Positions 1 to 11,108 of a DNA stretch of 64,000 bases are shown in pieces. Under the pieces are notes generated by a model. It saw nothing but the letters and a program-made list of their open reading frames with translations, made no database searches and was not told the origin of the DNA. Both the position numbers and the translations under genes were made by a program. This DNA is from Bombyx mori (taxonomy: Eukaryota > Arthropoda > Insecta > Lepidoptera > Bombycidae). Positions within the stretch are counted from its first letter, which is position 1. Every line of letters starts with the position of its first letter. Where the stretch lies: NCBI RefSeq assembly GCF_030269925.1, contig NC_085123.1, forward strand, positions 3,906,001 to 3,970,000. Direction: 5' to 3'.

Positions 1-769
1 GCGCTGAGATCAAACTGTTCGAATTTAATTTCCAAAATCAAAACTTTGTGTCGTTTTGAATTAAAAAATTGTTTTTTTTTAGTTTGCTTTATCGTGATCA
101 CGTGTTTCGTCTAACAATAGTGGCCTCGTTTCGTTTTCAGTTCGTGCATATTGTGTACATATCGGAAGGTCACGCTTCCATGTGTTCCGTTGTCTTCACT
201 ACCCCATAATGGTGCTGCTACCTCGTATGCTGTAATCAAACATCATAAAAGGCGGCCGTGTGCGCCGGCCCGCTCCACATAAAATTGTTTTTTCGAACAA
301 CGCCTATAATTAGGCTATACGTTACGTTTTTGTTTGGCCCACATTTCTCGATCCCCTAATTTCTGTTTTTTGCCTCTCCTTTTGTAGTCGTTAATATGAT
401 TACACCGTTCGGATGATGGCTTCATACGTGTTTTAGGTTATAACTTAATTTGCTCGGCTTGATTATTTGTTTTTTTATTGTTGTCCGACTTCCTGAGAGT
501 CTGTCGTGAGTTTTTTGCGGCCGGTCGTTAGGCTGAGGCGATTGAATGTGATGGTGGCTAAATTATCGGGTATCGTTCGGCTCGGGTTCAGTTCGTATGA
601 AGTCGCAGATCGCGTCACGTACCGGCCCAACTTCGAATGTTGACTCGGAGTAATTGGATTGTAATCTGTTAGCACAAGTTTTTTTGGTATAGTTACATTC
701 AATCACGTAGCGCCGTACCGCGTTTTTGTTTGTTATTGTAAATTAATAAAATTCATAATAATAATGTTG
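1..769. other. Intergenic, no gene recognised
   Basis: No repeat family that recurs elsewhere in the window was seen here. The stretch is mixed AT-rich with GC-richer patches (about 240-290 and 500-640). Short open frames exist but lack any recognisable domain and are not supported as genes. Confidence 0.5.
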
Positions 770-1080
770 GCTATCTTGATGATCACGTTATTCGGATCCT
801 CCCGATCCACTAACGGTGCTTTTAGGTACCTCAAGCAGCGGCCATCGTTCTCGTCGAACCTGTCGCTTGCGACGAAGGGCTCGACGAGTAAATTAACCCA
901 CAGACACAGCCCACTGAGTTTCTCGCCGGATCTTCTCAGTGGGTCGCGTTTCCGATCCGGTGGTAGATTCTGAGAAGCACGGCTCTTGGTAGCAACGTCG
1001 TCAAGTTTGATTCCCGTGAGCTCACCTACTAGTTAAGGTGGTTAACTTTGGTAAGATTATCAGATTAGGTAGGAAAAAAA
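770..1080 (+). repeat. LINE 3' end, family B (longest copy)
   Basis: This is the longest copy in the window of a LINE-tail family that I call B. It ends in an A-run near 1073-1081. It carries the family's hairpin: arm CCCACTGAG at 910-918 and arm CTCAGTGGG at 935-943. Upstream sequence (770-905) is shared with the minus-strand fragment near 12.7-12.86 kb. The parent LINE was not identified. Confidence 0.7.
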
Positions 1081-1445
1081 AATTTCATGATGCTGGCCGC
1101 CAATGTCTTCATTACTCATGCTTCATTATCAAGTCCTCATTATTCACAAACATTGCTCGAAGACGCCGAATGTCGTTTGTCTTTAATGTCTTATAACTTT
1201 ATATTTATACATATATAATGACTTGTCTCGAGTGACTGACTGATTCATCACTGCAGAGCTTAAGCCGCCGGGGATACAATAATTCTTTTTTTTCCATTTG
1301 GTTGTTTTTTCGTTGCAAGCATCTATTAAGGAAGGAGATACGAAAATTTCACGTCTAAAGCGCTAAAATAAGACTTATAAGTAAGTTATTCTCAAAGTGT
1401 AAAATGGAAATTTCATATAGGTACATGATTCTGTTTAGAAATTTA

Positions 1446-1915
1446 TCTATATCTACCTATATATATTAATACGTGAAGCAAAAACTTTGTATCCCTTTTT
1501 ACGAAAATTGCGCGGACAGAGGAGTATGAAATTTCCCACACTTATAGAGAATATAGAGAAGAAGTGCACAATGCTATTATTTTTTAAAAATAATGCGTAA
1601 AAAATACATTAAATCAATAAAGAAAACACTACACACACTACATACCATGTATTTGACGCACACACGCATGCATACTATTTATTTTCAAACTTTTGTCATT
1701 GACGTAAAAAAAAAAAAAAAAAAATTGACGTCTGTTGTCAAATTGAGAATAGATTAACTATTGTTTGTCTTTGTTAATATTTATTGTTAATATTTTTTAT
1801 AGTGTATTCTTGGCGAAATTTGTGATTTTAGAAGTATAAAATACAATCATAATAGTGTACAAACTTACAATTCCAATTAATTATAGTCGAATTTCGACTA
1901 CTGCGGGACCTCTAG
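1446..1915 (+). mobile_element. Non-autonomous Helitron-like element, family H1
   Basis: It starts with TC after an A (1445) and ends CTAG before a T (1916). A perfect 8-bp palindromic hairpin (TAGTCGAA, one-base loop, TTCGACTA, 1884-1900) lies 11 nt before the terminal CTAG. These are the structural hallmarks of Helitron ends. There is no coding capacity. Related copies are at 15.84-16.85, 49.29-49.95 and 57.92-58.19 kb. The 5' boundary is less certain than the 3' one. Confidence 0.6.
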
Positions 1916-2139
1916 TACATATAAATGTATGGTCCTTTTTCAAAATTTTACTCCTAACATTGTGAATTAGAGATTAAAGGTTCATACGCGAATTACATTT
2001 TGTTGTATCGTTTGTCCTCTATGCGTTCCTATACGACTCATTTGATTGTGATGAAACTGTGGGTGATGTATCACTAAGTTGGCACTTTATGGAATGGTTT
2101 GGTCATAGTACCATGAACCATCGATATGTGGCACTTATG

Positions 2140-2386
2140 TTTTTTTATTGCTTAGATGGATGGACGAGCTCATAGCCCACCTGGTGTTAAGTGGTTACTG
2201 GAGCCCATAGACATTTACGACGTAAATGCCGCCACCCGCCTTGAGATGTAAGTTCTAAGGTCTCAGTATAGTTACAACGGCTGCCCCACCCTTCAAACCT
2301 AAGCGCATTACTGCTTCACGGCAAAAATAGGCGGGGTAGTTGTACCTAACCGCGCGGACTCACAAGAGTTCCTACCACCAGTAAAA
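2140..2386 (-). mobile_element. Bm1 SINE, 5'-truncated
   Basis: The plus strand shows the poly-T and ATTGCTTAG terminus, then the Bm1 body, ending at the CTACCACCAGTAA segment. The tRNA-like head is absent. It forms an inverted pair with the Bm1 copy at 2770-3015. Confidence 0.85.
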
Positions 2387-2769
2387 GTCCTCAACATCAT
2401 AGTCGGTTACTCTTGGCCTTTGTAATAATGGCCTTTATAAAAAATAATAATAATTATAACGTTAGTAAAACTAACGCTCGTTCTCAGATTGTGATCTTAG
2501 AAGAGAACAACAAAATTTGGTGTTATTTTCAATAACATCGGCAGCCGGCACGAAGTTCCTTTGCTCCGAGGCGCTGTGCTAGACGAGAGCACCCCAGGAG
2601 TTTCACTGACAAGTAAATTGGTTCTGTTCCGAGCGACGTGCAAATTGCCGCGCCAACTCCGTCGCCGAACACGCAATAATCCACAGCGTTTTACCAAACA
2701 ACTGCGTACCACGCTTAATGTCATTCAATACGAGAAATGTAAGCGAATGAAGCAATTGCAAAAAGCAAT
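2387..2769. other. Spacer between inverted Bm1 copies
   Basis: This 380-bp stretch is GC-richer than its surroundings and is open for about 75-80 codons on each strand (about 2497-2724 minus, 2561-2809 plus). Neither product shows a known domain. It may be an old repeat fragment; no function is assigned. Confidence 0.4.
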
Positions 2770-3015
2770 TTTACTGGTGGTAGGACCTCTTGTGAGTCCG
2801 CACGGGTAGGTACCACCATCCCACCTATTTCTGCCGTGAAGCAGTGATGCGTTTCGGTTTGAAGGGTAGGGGCAGCCGTTGTAACTATATTGAGATCTTA
2901 GAACTCATATCTCAAGGCGGGTGGCGGCATTTACGTTGTGGATGTCTATGGGCTCCAGTAACCACTTAACACCAAGTGGGCTGTGATCGTCTACCGACCT
3001 ATGCAATAAAAAAAA
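2770..3015 (+). mobile_element. Bm1 SINE, 5'-truncated
   Basis: Starts at ACTGGTGGTAGGACCTC and runs through TGCCGTGAAGCAGTAATGCG to a GCAATAAAAAAAA tail. The last part is slightly diverged (CTGTGATCGTCTACC). Confidence 0.85.
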
Positions 3016-4185
3016 GGGTGCGTGTACATAATTATGTACGCGCGTAAGAAATTATACATTATTTTTATTAAATTTATTTCTTTTTTTTATTTAAATTTTA
3101 ATCAATTTGAAAAAAAATAGATTAAACAACATCCTCAAACACGCATATTGGACATCCCTTTTCTTGACATCGTATAAATTCGGTAATTCTCGGTACGGTT
3201 CGGAAAGTTCACCTGCGGCTATGTTCAGACTCGCCAAGTTACGTCGGTCGTATTGTAATGAGCGATATAGTGGGCAACTCCATTCTGTTAATTTTGTGTC
3301 ACGGTGCGCCCGCATCGTAAAATTTCACTCTCATCAATTTTTCATAACGCGCCTAAAGAAGTATAACTTCAAAAAAATAAAATAAAAGGTAGCGCAGTCA
3401 CAATCATCTTCTTTAACTACGAACACAAAGGTGATAACAAAAGCCGATTCCTAGATATGTTTTTTACAGGTCGATCACAAGATTTATTATGGACCAGTCG
3501 ATGATGTAAACGAAACTAAACCGACTAACAAGTGTTAACAGTTAATTGTGGTTTCCTAAAAACGTTGCCCTAAACACTAAACTTATATCAGATCTAAATC
3601 AATTTATACAACGCTAAAGCTATTATGTAGTCACACAACCGGTTGAGGATGGTCTGTCTTTATAGAAAAACTATTTTATTAATTTATTGCGTATTTGTTT
3701 GTATGTCATGTTTATTCGAGAATAAGTATGTAATCCTTAGTGTTGTTTTTTTTCTTAGTTCCGTTGATACTTCGTCTTCCATTGTACGTAGATCTACTAC
3801 TGTCTCTCACTCAGATGTACTGGTGCGCGTTCTGACCAGATAATTTTTTATTTATTTTTTATTGCTTTGATGGGTGGACCTACCGGACCTACCTCCTCCT
3901 ACCTACCACCAGTAATTTGCTTAGCTGATGTGTCGTTTGCTTGATGACATTTTTTGGACTGAAATCTTTCTCTCAAATTCTGCGATTTCGCTTGGCTGAT
4001 CGCCAAGTATCGTGAAGTATCTTGATAACACGCCAATACCCAAATAAATCTCCAACGTAAGTGACTTTGACTAGTTTTTTAAATGCATAGTACTTTTATG
4101 TTAAATCCGTAAAAAAATCGTTTCTGTTAGGTTTCTTTTGACATCAGATGTTTTTGTTGACTTTAAACCACTTTTATTTTTGGTA
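3016..4185. other. AT-rich intergenic, nothing recognised
   Basis: Contains A/T runs and overlapping small open frames around 3091-3385 and 3643-3843 with no domain. A short diverged Bm1-like scrap may lie at about 3845-3910 (TTTTTTATTGCTTTGATGGG). Confidence 0.4.
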
Positions 4186-4318
4186 TAGGCAGATAATCTC
4201 ACGCTAGGCAGAAAAGCTCACGTTAGGCATATAATCTCACGTTAGGTAGATAATCTCACGTTAGGCAGATAATCTTACGTTAGGCAGATAATCATGTTAG
4301 GCAGATAATCTCACGTTA
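4186..4318 (+). repeat. Minisatellite, about 19-bp unit x ~7
   Basis: Imperfect head-to-tail copies of GTTAGGCAGATAATCTCAC. Unit variants include CTAGGCAGAAAAGCTCACG and a shortened GCAGATAATCATG unit. Confidence 0.85.
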
Positions 4319-5102
4319 AGAGATCCCGAAACCCATAGATACCACAACATGAGTGCTGACACCGACCATGGTTCACGAAGTCGTCGATGGTCGAAGTCTA
4401 AAAAAATTTAAACATCAAACTTATGACTCCAATATAACGGCAATCTCACTTTTCAACTGGAACGTATGGGTTTTTTTTATTTCACAAGTTATACTATTGC
4501 TTATCTTTTCTAATATAAGTATTTTTCTACAGTAACATAACAAATTAGATTAATTTAAAATTGTAATTTGTGTGTTGAATATTGAATGCCGGACGTCTGA
4601 CCTGGCAGGCCACGATCATACTCTTTGTATTCAATTACAGGATTTATGTTGAATCAAAATTAATTACTTAAAATCTACAGGAATTTAGAAGTGAAACCAC
4701 GTGTTAGATATAGTCGTGATTTTTCACAGAGTATCCGTATTGGGCGGGACGGGTTTCGCTTCGTATGATAATTTCCGAATCGATTCCACGGGTGAAAAAT
4801 TGATTTCGGCTGATTCCCTTTTGATTATATGCCCGGGCGTTGTTAGAGCAACGATTATTCGAATGATAGGATTGAAATGTTTCAACCTGTTATTCTTTGA
4901 GGGCTTTTGGATGGAGCTCGTTGAGTCCACTTAGAAGTAATTGTGTTACACGTAAATGTAGCTGATTTAGACTAGAAGATATTTGACAGAAACCTGAATC
5001 GCGCTAATGAAATTTGCTTAAAGAGTTTGCAATGCAATGGACTTAATCTAACCATCGTACCCGTTCAGAAAAGATTTTCTCAGAATTTTGAGACATGCAA
5101 TT
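4319..5102. other. Intergenic, nothing recognised
   Basis: An overlapping open pair on both strands at 4701-4934 codes for nothing recognisable. No repeat family was identified. Confidence 0.4.
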
Positions 5103-5325
5103 TAATTTTTTATTGCTTAGGTGAGCTATCCGTCTCCCTGATGAGCCCATTGATATCAGCAATGTAAGCGCTGGAACCCATTTTTGAGAGTTGTACGTCT
5201 CAGTTTTATATTACAACGGCTGTCTCCCCCTTTAAACCGAAGCGCATTACTGCTTTACGGCAGAATTAGGCGGAGTAGTGGTACCTACCCGTGTACACTC
5301 ACAATACGCCCTAGCACCAGCTAAT
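5103..5325 (-). mobile_element. Bm1 SINE, diverged and truncated
   Basis: The plus strand reads TTTTTTATTGCTTAGGTGAG, then a diverged Bm1 body with the TGCTTTACGGCAGAATTAGG segment, ending near CACCAGCTAAT. It is older than most copies in the window. Confidence 0.75.
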
Positions 5326-5742
5326 AATAAGCCTTATCATTCATTCACGTGAACTAAAAATCATACGTTCACAAAAACGAAGCTTACTGGCTTATTTTCA
5401 ATCGAATCAAAACGTTACGTCTCAATACATAAGAGCGAAATAAAATATTCATTAAGTACAAACGCTTATGTTATTTATGAGCAAGAATGAAAAATACAAT
5501 TTACAATTTCTTGGTTGTAATGCGACTGTGACGTAATCACTTCATTATAGAACGCTACCTTACGTGCCGAGGGCTTTGTTGACACCATGATTCCTGTGGA
5601 TACATTTTAAAAGACGTCCAGCGAAATCAGGTCACGCTCCTTGTGACCATACGTAACTGTGTTAAAGTCTTGGCGCTGATTTATAAATACCCACTTACTC
5701 CACTAGTTCAGCGATTCCAAAGAAGAGTGACTTTCACTTACA
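5326..5742. other. Intergenic, nothing recognised
   Basis: No open frame of note and no repeat family seen. Confidence 0.4.
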
Positions 5743-5932
5743 CTTTTTTTATTTTTTGTTATTGCCTTTGTAGGCAGACGAGCATACGGTCCACCTGATG
5801 GTAAGTGGTCACCGTCGCTCATGGACGTCAGCAATGCCAGGGGCAGAGCCAAGCCGCTGCCTACCATAAAGTACTCTCCGCAAGCCTCGTTTGAAGAAGG
5901 ACATGTCATAGCTCTCGGAAAACACTTATCCC
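5743..5932 (-). repeat. LINE 3' end, family A
   Basis: A T-run (the poly-A tail on minus) is followed by GTAGGCAGACGAGCATACGG. In longer copies the minus strand encodes the C-terminus of a reverse-transcriptase polyprotein (pattern R-x-W-N-E-L-P ... ERYDM). This copy reaches the ERYDM region. Confidence 0.75.
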
Positions 5933-6054
5933 GATACTTGTAGCCGAACATGAAATTGCAATGGAATGAACCGATAACATACGCGCAGCGATCTATTCGC
6001 TTAAGACTATCAATAACCCAGCAAAGATAACAGATTAATAAAATAAAATAATTA

Positions 6055-6312
6055 TATTAATATATAGCGTGGTATGGTCATGTGACGCGTAGAGAGAAGA
6101 CGCATGTGACTAAGAGATGTATGGAAATGATAGTGCAAGGTAGAGGGGGAAGAGGTCGACCGAAGAAGACATGGATGGAGTGTATGAATGACGATATAAG
6201 AGAGAGAGGAGTGAGTGTTGAGATGACGGCATAGAAGAGAATGGAAGAGAAAAATTAGCTGTGCCGACCCCACCTAGTGGAATAAGGTGGAGAAAAAGAA
6301 GAAGAAGAATTT
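6055..6312 (+). repeat. RTE-type LINE, ORF C-terminus and tail
   Basis: Read on plus, 6070-6230 gives a product with WYGHV, VTKRCMEM and RGRPKKTW motifs, typical of the C-terminal end of RTE-clade polyproteins. A short 3' UTR and a GAAGAAGAAG tail follow. It is 5'-truncated. Confidence 0.7.
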
Positions 6313-6545
6313 TTTATAATAATAACCGGGAACAAATCATGCACGGTCATCCGGATCCAATCTAGGATTCCCTAATTTAATCGCAGGTACCAGAGACTGA
6401 TAAACATACATATATAGATTATAAGCACCCAGCCAAAAAGCAAACAAATTTGTTCATCACACGAATGTTTGCTCACTGTGGGAATCGAACCCACGACCCT
6501 CGGTGCAACAGTCAGGGGCGCTAACAACTGCACCACGGAGTCAGT
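6313..6545 (-). mobile_element. tRNA-derived SINE (family S)
   Basis: On minus, the head has an A-box-like TGGTGCAGTTGTTAGCG and a B box GGGTTCGATTCCC, followed by a unique body ending in CCGGTTATTATTATAA. Relatives are at 37.67-37.87 and 39.73-39.91 kb. The head does not fold as a complete tRNA. Confidence 0.7.
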
Positions 6546-6984
6546 CAGATGTTATGTACATCATAATAAATTTTTTTGAGCGTTTGCAAATATCCTTTCT
6601 ATACCACATTTCCGGTGAATGCATATTTATAATATATGCAAGAATATCTATTGATACCGTACAAAGAGGGTTACCCTAATGTATGATACACAAAAAGAAT
6701 GAAAATCGTGAAAAATTGGTGGCTTGTTGGAACGCCACGCCACAGCGATCGCGAGCTCGATACTATGCTACGAATAAATTTGAGTATTTTTTTTAATTTT
6801 TGGACCAATTTCGTGTTACAAAAATACGAGGTGAGTATTAAATTGAAAAATTACATAGCTATTTATTTGTTTGGCTAAACGAGAGCAACATTTTTTGACT
6901 GTAGTAGTCGCTCTTGCTGCCGACATGAAAACTAAATACTTTATCAAATGGTATTTCAAAGGCGTTGTGAAATGTTTACATTCT
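6546..6984. other. Intergenic, nothing recognised
   Basis: AT-rich with small overlapping open frames only. Confidence 0.4.
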
Positions 6985-7156
6985 TTGTTTTTTTCTTCTT
7001 CGTATATCGCAGACGAGACCGAGACGAGCATACGACCCACCTGACGGTGAGTGGTTACCGTCGCTCATGGACGTCAGCAATGCCAGGGGCAGAGCCAAGC
7101 CGCTGTCCACCGCCTAATACTCTCCACAAGCCTCGTTTGAAGAAGGACCTGATCTT
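6985..7156 (-). repeat. LINE 3' end, family A (rearranged tail)
   Basis: Same body as the other A copies (CATGGACGTCAGCAATGCC on plus). The tail side is altered: ATCGCAGACGAGACCGAGAC replaces the usual GTAGGCAGACGAGC. Confidence 0.7.
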
Positions 7157-7214
7157 GAGACAGGAGGTTAAATTTACTAATATATTTTAGAACCCACCTA
7201 CCTTTACCTATTAA

Positions 7215-7430
7215 TCTATCTATTTATCTATCAGCCCACAGATGTCCACTGCTGGACATAGGCCCAAACTTCGCCACAAAGATCGGTCCTGCGCTGCCTG
7301 CATCCAGTGGATCAATGCAAACTTCAGTTGGTCGTCGGTTCATCTTGTGGGAAGCCTACCCACGCTACGTCTTCCGGTACGCGGTCGCCAATCAAGAACT
7401 TTCTGGCCCCAAGCTTTGCGACATTGAAGA
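7215..7430 (-). repeat. LINE 3' fragment with TAGATAGA tail
   Basis: The plus strand starts with an ATCTATCTAT run and continues CCCACAGATGTCCACTGCTG. On minus this is the GGCCTATGTCCAGCAGTGG tail that also appears at about 45.53 kb on plus. It looks like an RTE-type 3' end; the upstream part is degenerate. Confidence 0.5.
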
Positions 7431-7849
7431 GGTAATGGGCAGGGCACATAGCTCGTACCCAATAAATAATATTACCTTTTTAACCCATTGACTGCCATAT
7501 ACTCGTAGATAACCGGTGCCCTACGCGGCGCACTGAAGTAATTATGTCAATTTCTGTTACTAAGCGCCTGGATTGCCTAACTTTGCCGTCTTTTGTTCGT
7601 TAATGTATGTTTTGGTCTTTTAGGTCTCTTAGAAATAGATTCATTGTCAGTATCTTCGGATTCGTCTTTCCCAGAGTCTACTAGATATTCTGGCGCCTTT
7701 GTGACAGAAATCGACATAACTAGTGCGCCACATAGAGCACCGGTGATATTGTACCTATATGGCAGTCAATGGGTTAATTAGAATGCATGATTACGACAAA
7801 ATTAAGTAGAATAATAGTATCCACCAATTCGAGCTCATAATAGGGCCTA
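7431..7849. other. Intergenic, nothing recognised
   Basis: The motif AACCCATTGACTGCCATAT near 7483 and its inverted counterpart ATGGCAGTCAATGGGTTAA near 7760 bracket the stretch. That suggests a small inverted-repeat element of about 300 bp, not otherwise identified. Confidence 0.4.
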
Positions 7850-8068
7850 CCATTAAAAATACTGTCAATTTCTATACCCTGTCTATTTCTGTCGCGAAGC
7901 AGTAGGGCGTCCCAGCTTGAAGGGTGGGGTAGCTGTTGTATTATGGAAATGAGACCTAGAACTAATCTCTCAAGATGAGTAACGGCATTAACGTTCATTA
8001 TATCTACTGGCGTCGGTAAACATTTAACACGAGGCGGGCTGTGTCAGCTCGTTCATTCGACAATAAAA
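7850..8068 (+). mobile_element. Bm1 SINE, strongly diverged
   Basis: Recognisable blocks are TGTCGCGAAGCAGTAGGGCG, GAAGGGTGGGGTAGCTGTTG and ACACGAGGCGGGCTGTG. It lacks the head. Confidence 0.7.
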
Positions 8069-8082
8069 TAAACAAGTGTCTT

Positions 8083-8330
8083 CTTTTTTTTTATTGCCGT
8101 ATAGGCAGACGAGCCTACGGCCCACCTGATGGTGAGTGGTTACCGTCGCTCATGGACGTCAGCAACGCCAGGGGCAGAGCCAAGCCGCCGCCTACCGCTT
8201 AATACTCTCCACAAGCCTCGTTTGAAGAAGGACCTGTCATAGCGCTCGGGAAACACCGTGGAGGGGAGATCATTCCATTGCCGGATGGTACGTGGCAAAA
8301 AAGATCTCTGGAAACGCACTGTGGATGAAC
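8083..8330 (-). repeat. LINE 3' end, family A
   Basis: A T-run and ATTGCCGTATAGGCAGACGA start the copy, which extends to the AAACGCACTGTGGATGA segment, so it is longer than most. Confidence 0.8.
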
Positions 8331-8990
8331 GTAGTCTTCGTTATTTTTTTACTTTTATTACTTTCTATATAAACTGTGGCTTGTTCTGACATAAAATAAT
8401 AATCATATAAATTCTTACGAAATAATAAAACAGTAAGCTGAACAATAAGAAACGGTTCGATACTAATTCAGTTACGTTTTGCGTTTCACAAATTGTTTTC
8501 ATTAACGACAAGTAATTTCCTGTGAGCGTTAATTCAGTTGTACCGCATTTATATGCTAAACATTATACGGACGGTCACGAATTTAATATATCTGAATCGT
8601 TTCGGGAAAATTGATACAGTGTTTTTACCTGACTAGCGATAGAAGGTTAGGTTTATTGCCATAATTTCTTTTTGGCTTGCTCTGGAGCGTAAACTTTTCT
8701 ACAGATTTGAACGTGTTAGGTCTCATTAAATATGTTTATCGGAGTAGAGGACATAATATGAGGCCGTCAGCGCCAAAGTGGCCTAACCCACACTTTTCAT
8801 AATAATGCTTATAATTATGTATGTGTATTGCAATTTATTTAAAAATAATAAATTTTGATGCAAAATCGGCCTATCTACAGTTCCACCCATAGATAACAGA
8901 TATCTTTGTAAACATTATTTTTGCGCGTATTATCTTTTTGCCTACTTAAGTTCAAATTCATGAAAACTTAAACCTCATTGCTCCATACTG
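8331..8990. other. Intergenic, nothing recognised
   Basis: AT-rich; no open frame or repeat of note. Confidence 0.4.
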
Positions 8991-9985
8991 GTACTGGTCG
9001 CTAAGAGCAGGCCATGTCCTTTAAAACTGACCATAATTTGAAGTCTAAAGGGTTGAGGTTTGGCTACATTCTCAGTCTTGTAAAGTCCAGAACGTTGGTT
9101 TCAAGCCAGGCGTGGGAAGTTCATGCCTTGTGACCAGGTGCAGAGTCCTGCTGGAAAGTCCGCGGTATATTTAAAAAAAATGTTGCTGAGAGGTTTCACA
9201 ACATAATCCAAGGCTGTATCTTGATACACTTTGGCGGAACTTTTCACTCCTTTTCACAAAAATGTAGTTTTGTTACTCCTTGATAAGATACGCTCCACCA
9301 AAACATCACTGATGCAGAATGATGACCACGTTGAACCTTTCCGACCACTTGAGCAGCTTCTTTAGAAAGGTGAGCGTACACTTTATAATTTTGCTTATCG
9401 TAGTGTTCTTCAATCGTAATTTTTTTTTCATTTTTTTTTTATTATATTATTATTACATATTATTATATTTATTTAGAGCATGTTTTGTATATTGACGATA
9501 AGCACCAAGCTTCAGGTCTTATTTTATAATACGCGACAAAGTCCTAGCGAGAACCTTCATTTCTCGCGATAATTTATTTTGCTTCCTAGGTTTCGACGAA
9601 TTCTGGCTTTAATAGCACGAATAACTTTTGTAGCTCTAAAAGCACGCGGCCGCCTCGATCTTTTCTGGTCTTCACCAGACGAAGTGTTGTTGTATCTGTT
9701 GATAGTACGATATACGAACACACGGTTGATACCAAGCTTTTGAAGTGTCTGGAATATGACCGACGACTCCATACCCATTTTGTGCAAGGCGATCACTGCA
9801 ATCCTATTTTCTTTAACACCTCATTCCATATAGTAATTTGATAATGAACACGAAAAAATACGTGAAATGGCGCAAAATCGGAAGAAGTTTTTAATAAAAT
9901 ATACATGTTCCAAATTAAAAATTATTAAAAAGTTGAAAAAAGAAAAGTTTTTATGTAAGAGTATTTAATATGGCCAGACTAGTTG
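8991..9985 (-). pseudogene. Mariner (probable DD37D type) transposase remnant
   Basis: On minus, the N-terminal helix-turn-helix region is readable at 9796-9557 (HKMGMESSVIFQTLQKLG, then VYRTINRYNNTSS). The initiator region has ATGGAATGAGG, where the sister copies have ATGAAATGGAG, giving a stop at codon 3. Downstream (9430-9000) homology to the copy at 29.15-29.7 kb continues with frame breaks. The right end, AACTAGTCTGGCCATA on minus at about 9985, matches the 5' ends at 17.77, 26.13 and 28.56 kb. Assignment to the DD37D clade rests on remembered family similarity. Confidence 0.7.
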
Positions 9986-10086
9986 CATAATATGTTTCGA
10001 AAAGACCAAACCCTGAGAACTTACTGATTTTATATAATGGTTGTGAAATGATTAATTTGAGGAGAGCACATGTGAAGCCTAATTGT

Positions 10087-10508
10087 TTTTTTTTTTATTG
10101 CCCTTGTAGACATACGAGCATACGGCCCACCTGATGGTCAGTGCTTACCGTCGCCCATGGACTTCAGCAATGCCAGGGGCAGAGCCAAGCCGCTGCCTAC
10201 CGCTTAATACTCTCCACAAGCCTCGTTTGAAGAAGGACATGTCATAGCGCTCGGGAAACACCGTGGAGGGGAGCTCATTTCATAGCCGGATGGTACGTGG
10301 CAAAAAAGATCTCTGGAAACGCACTGTGGATGACCACAGTGTCTCCAGGTAGTATGGATGAACTCTACTCCGGTGGCGGGCGGTGTGATGTTAAAAACGA
10401 GATGCCCGTGTCATCTCGAACAATTTCTTAGAGCACTCCCCATGGAACATACGGTACAAAATACAGAGGGAACCGAAGTCCCTCCGCAGACCCAGATTCC
10501 AAACGATG
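10087..10508 (-). repeat. LINE 3' end, family A (longest copy)
   Basis: This copy extends furthest 5' of the family. It reaches segments with CCGCCCGCCACCGGAGTAGA and TCGAGATGACACGGGCATCT on minus. The coding frame is interrupted. Confidence 0.75.
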
Positions 10509-10577
10509 AATACAAAGCTACATGTTTAGTTTTTTAAATTTACCAATTAATTCGTATCCAGTATCTACGATTAACTA

Positions 10578-10783
10578 CTACGTACCATCCGGCTTTGGAA
10601 TGAGCTTTCCTGTACAGTGTTTCCCGAGTGCTATGACATGTCCTTTTTGAAACGAAGCTTGTGGATAATACTTAACAGTAGACAACAGCTTGGCTCTGTC
10701 TGGCATTGCTGACGTCCATAGGCGATGGTAACCACTCACCACCAGGCCGTATGCGCATCTCCCTACGAGGGCATTAAAAAAAA
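10578..10783 (+). repeat. LINE 3' end, family A
   Basis: Starts at CGTACCATCCGGCTTTGGAA and ends GAGGGCATTAAAAAAAA. It is oriented opposite to the copy ending at 10508, with about 70 bp between them. Confidence 0.8.
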
Positions 10784-10865
10784 GGACTATTTCTAAGGAG
10801 AAATGACATTACAATGACCATTACCGATAGTAAGTAAAATCAAATTACATTATGCAGACATGTTT

Positions 10866-11108
10866 TTTACCGGTGGTAGGACCTCTTGTGAGTCCGCACG
10901 GGTAGGTACCACCACCCTGCCTATTTCAGCCGTGAAGCAGTAATGCGTTTCGATTTGAAGGGTGGGGCAGCCGTTGTAACTATACTGAGACCTTAGAACT
11001 TATATCTCAAGGTGGGTGGCGCATTTACGTTGTAGATGTCTATGGGCTCCAGTAACCACTTAACACCAGGTGGGCTGTGAGCTCGTCCACCTATCCAGGA
11101 AATAAAGA
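10866..11108 (+). mobile_element. Bm1 SINE, 5'-truncated
   Basis: Body from ACCGGTGGTAGGACCTCTTG to a GGAAATAAAGAAAATAAAA tail, close to the consensus seen elsewhere. Confidence 0.9.
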
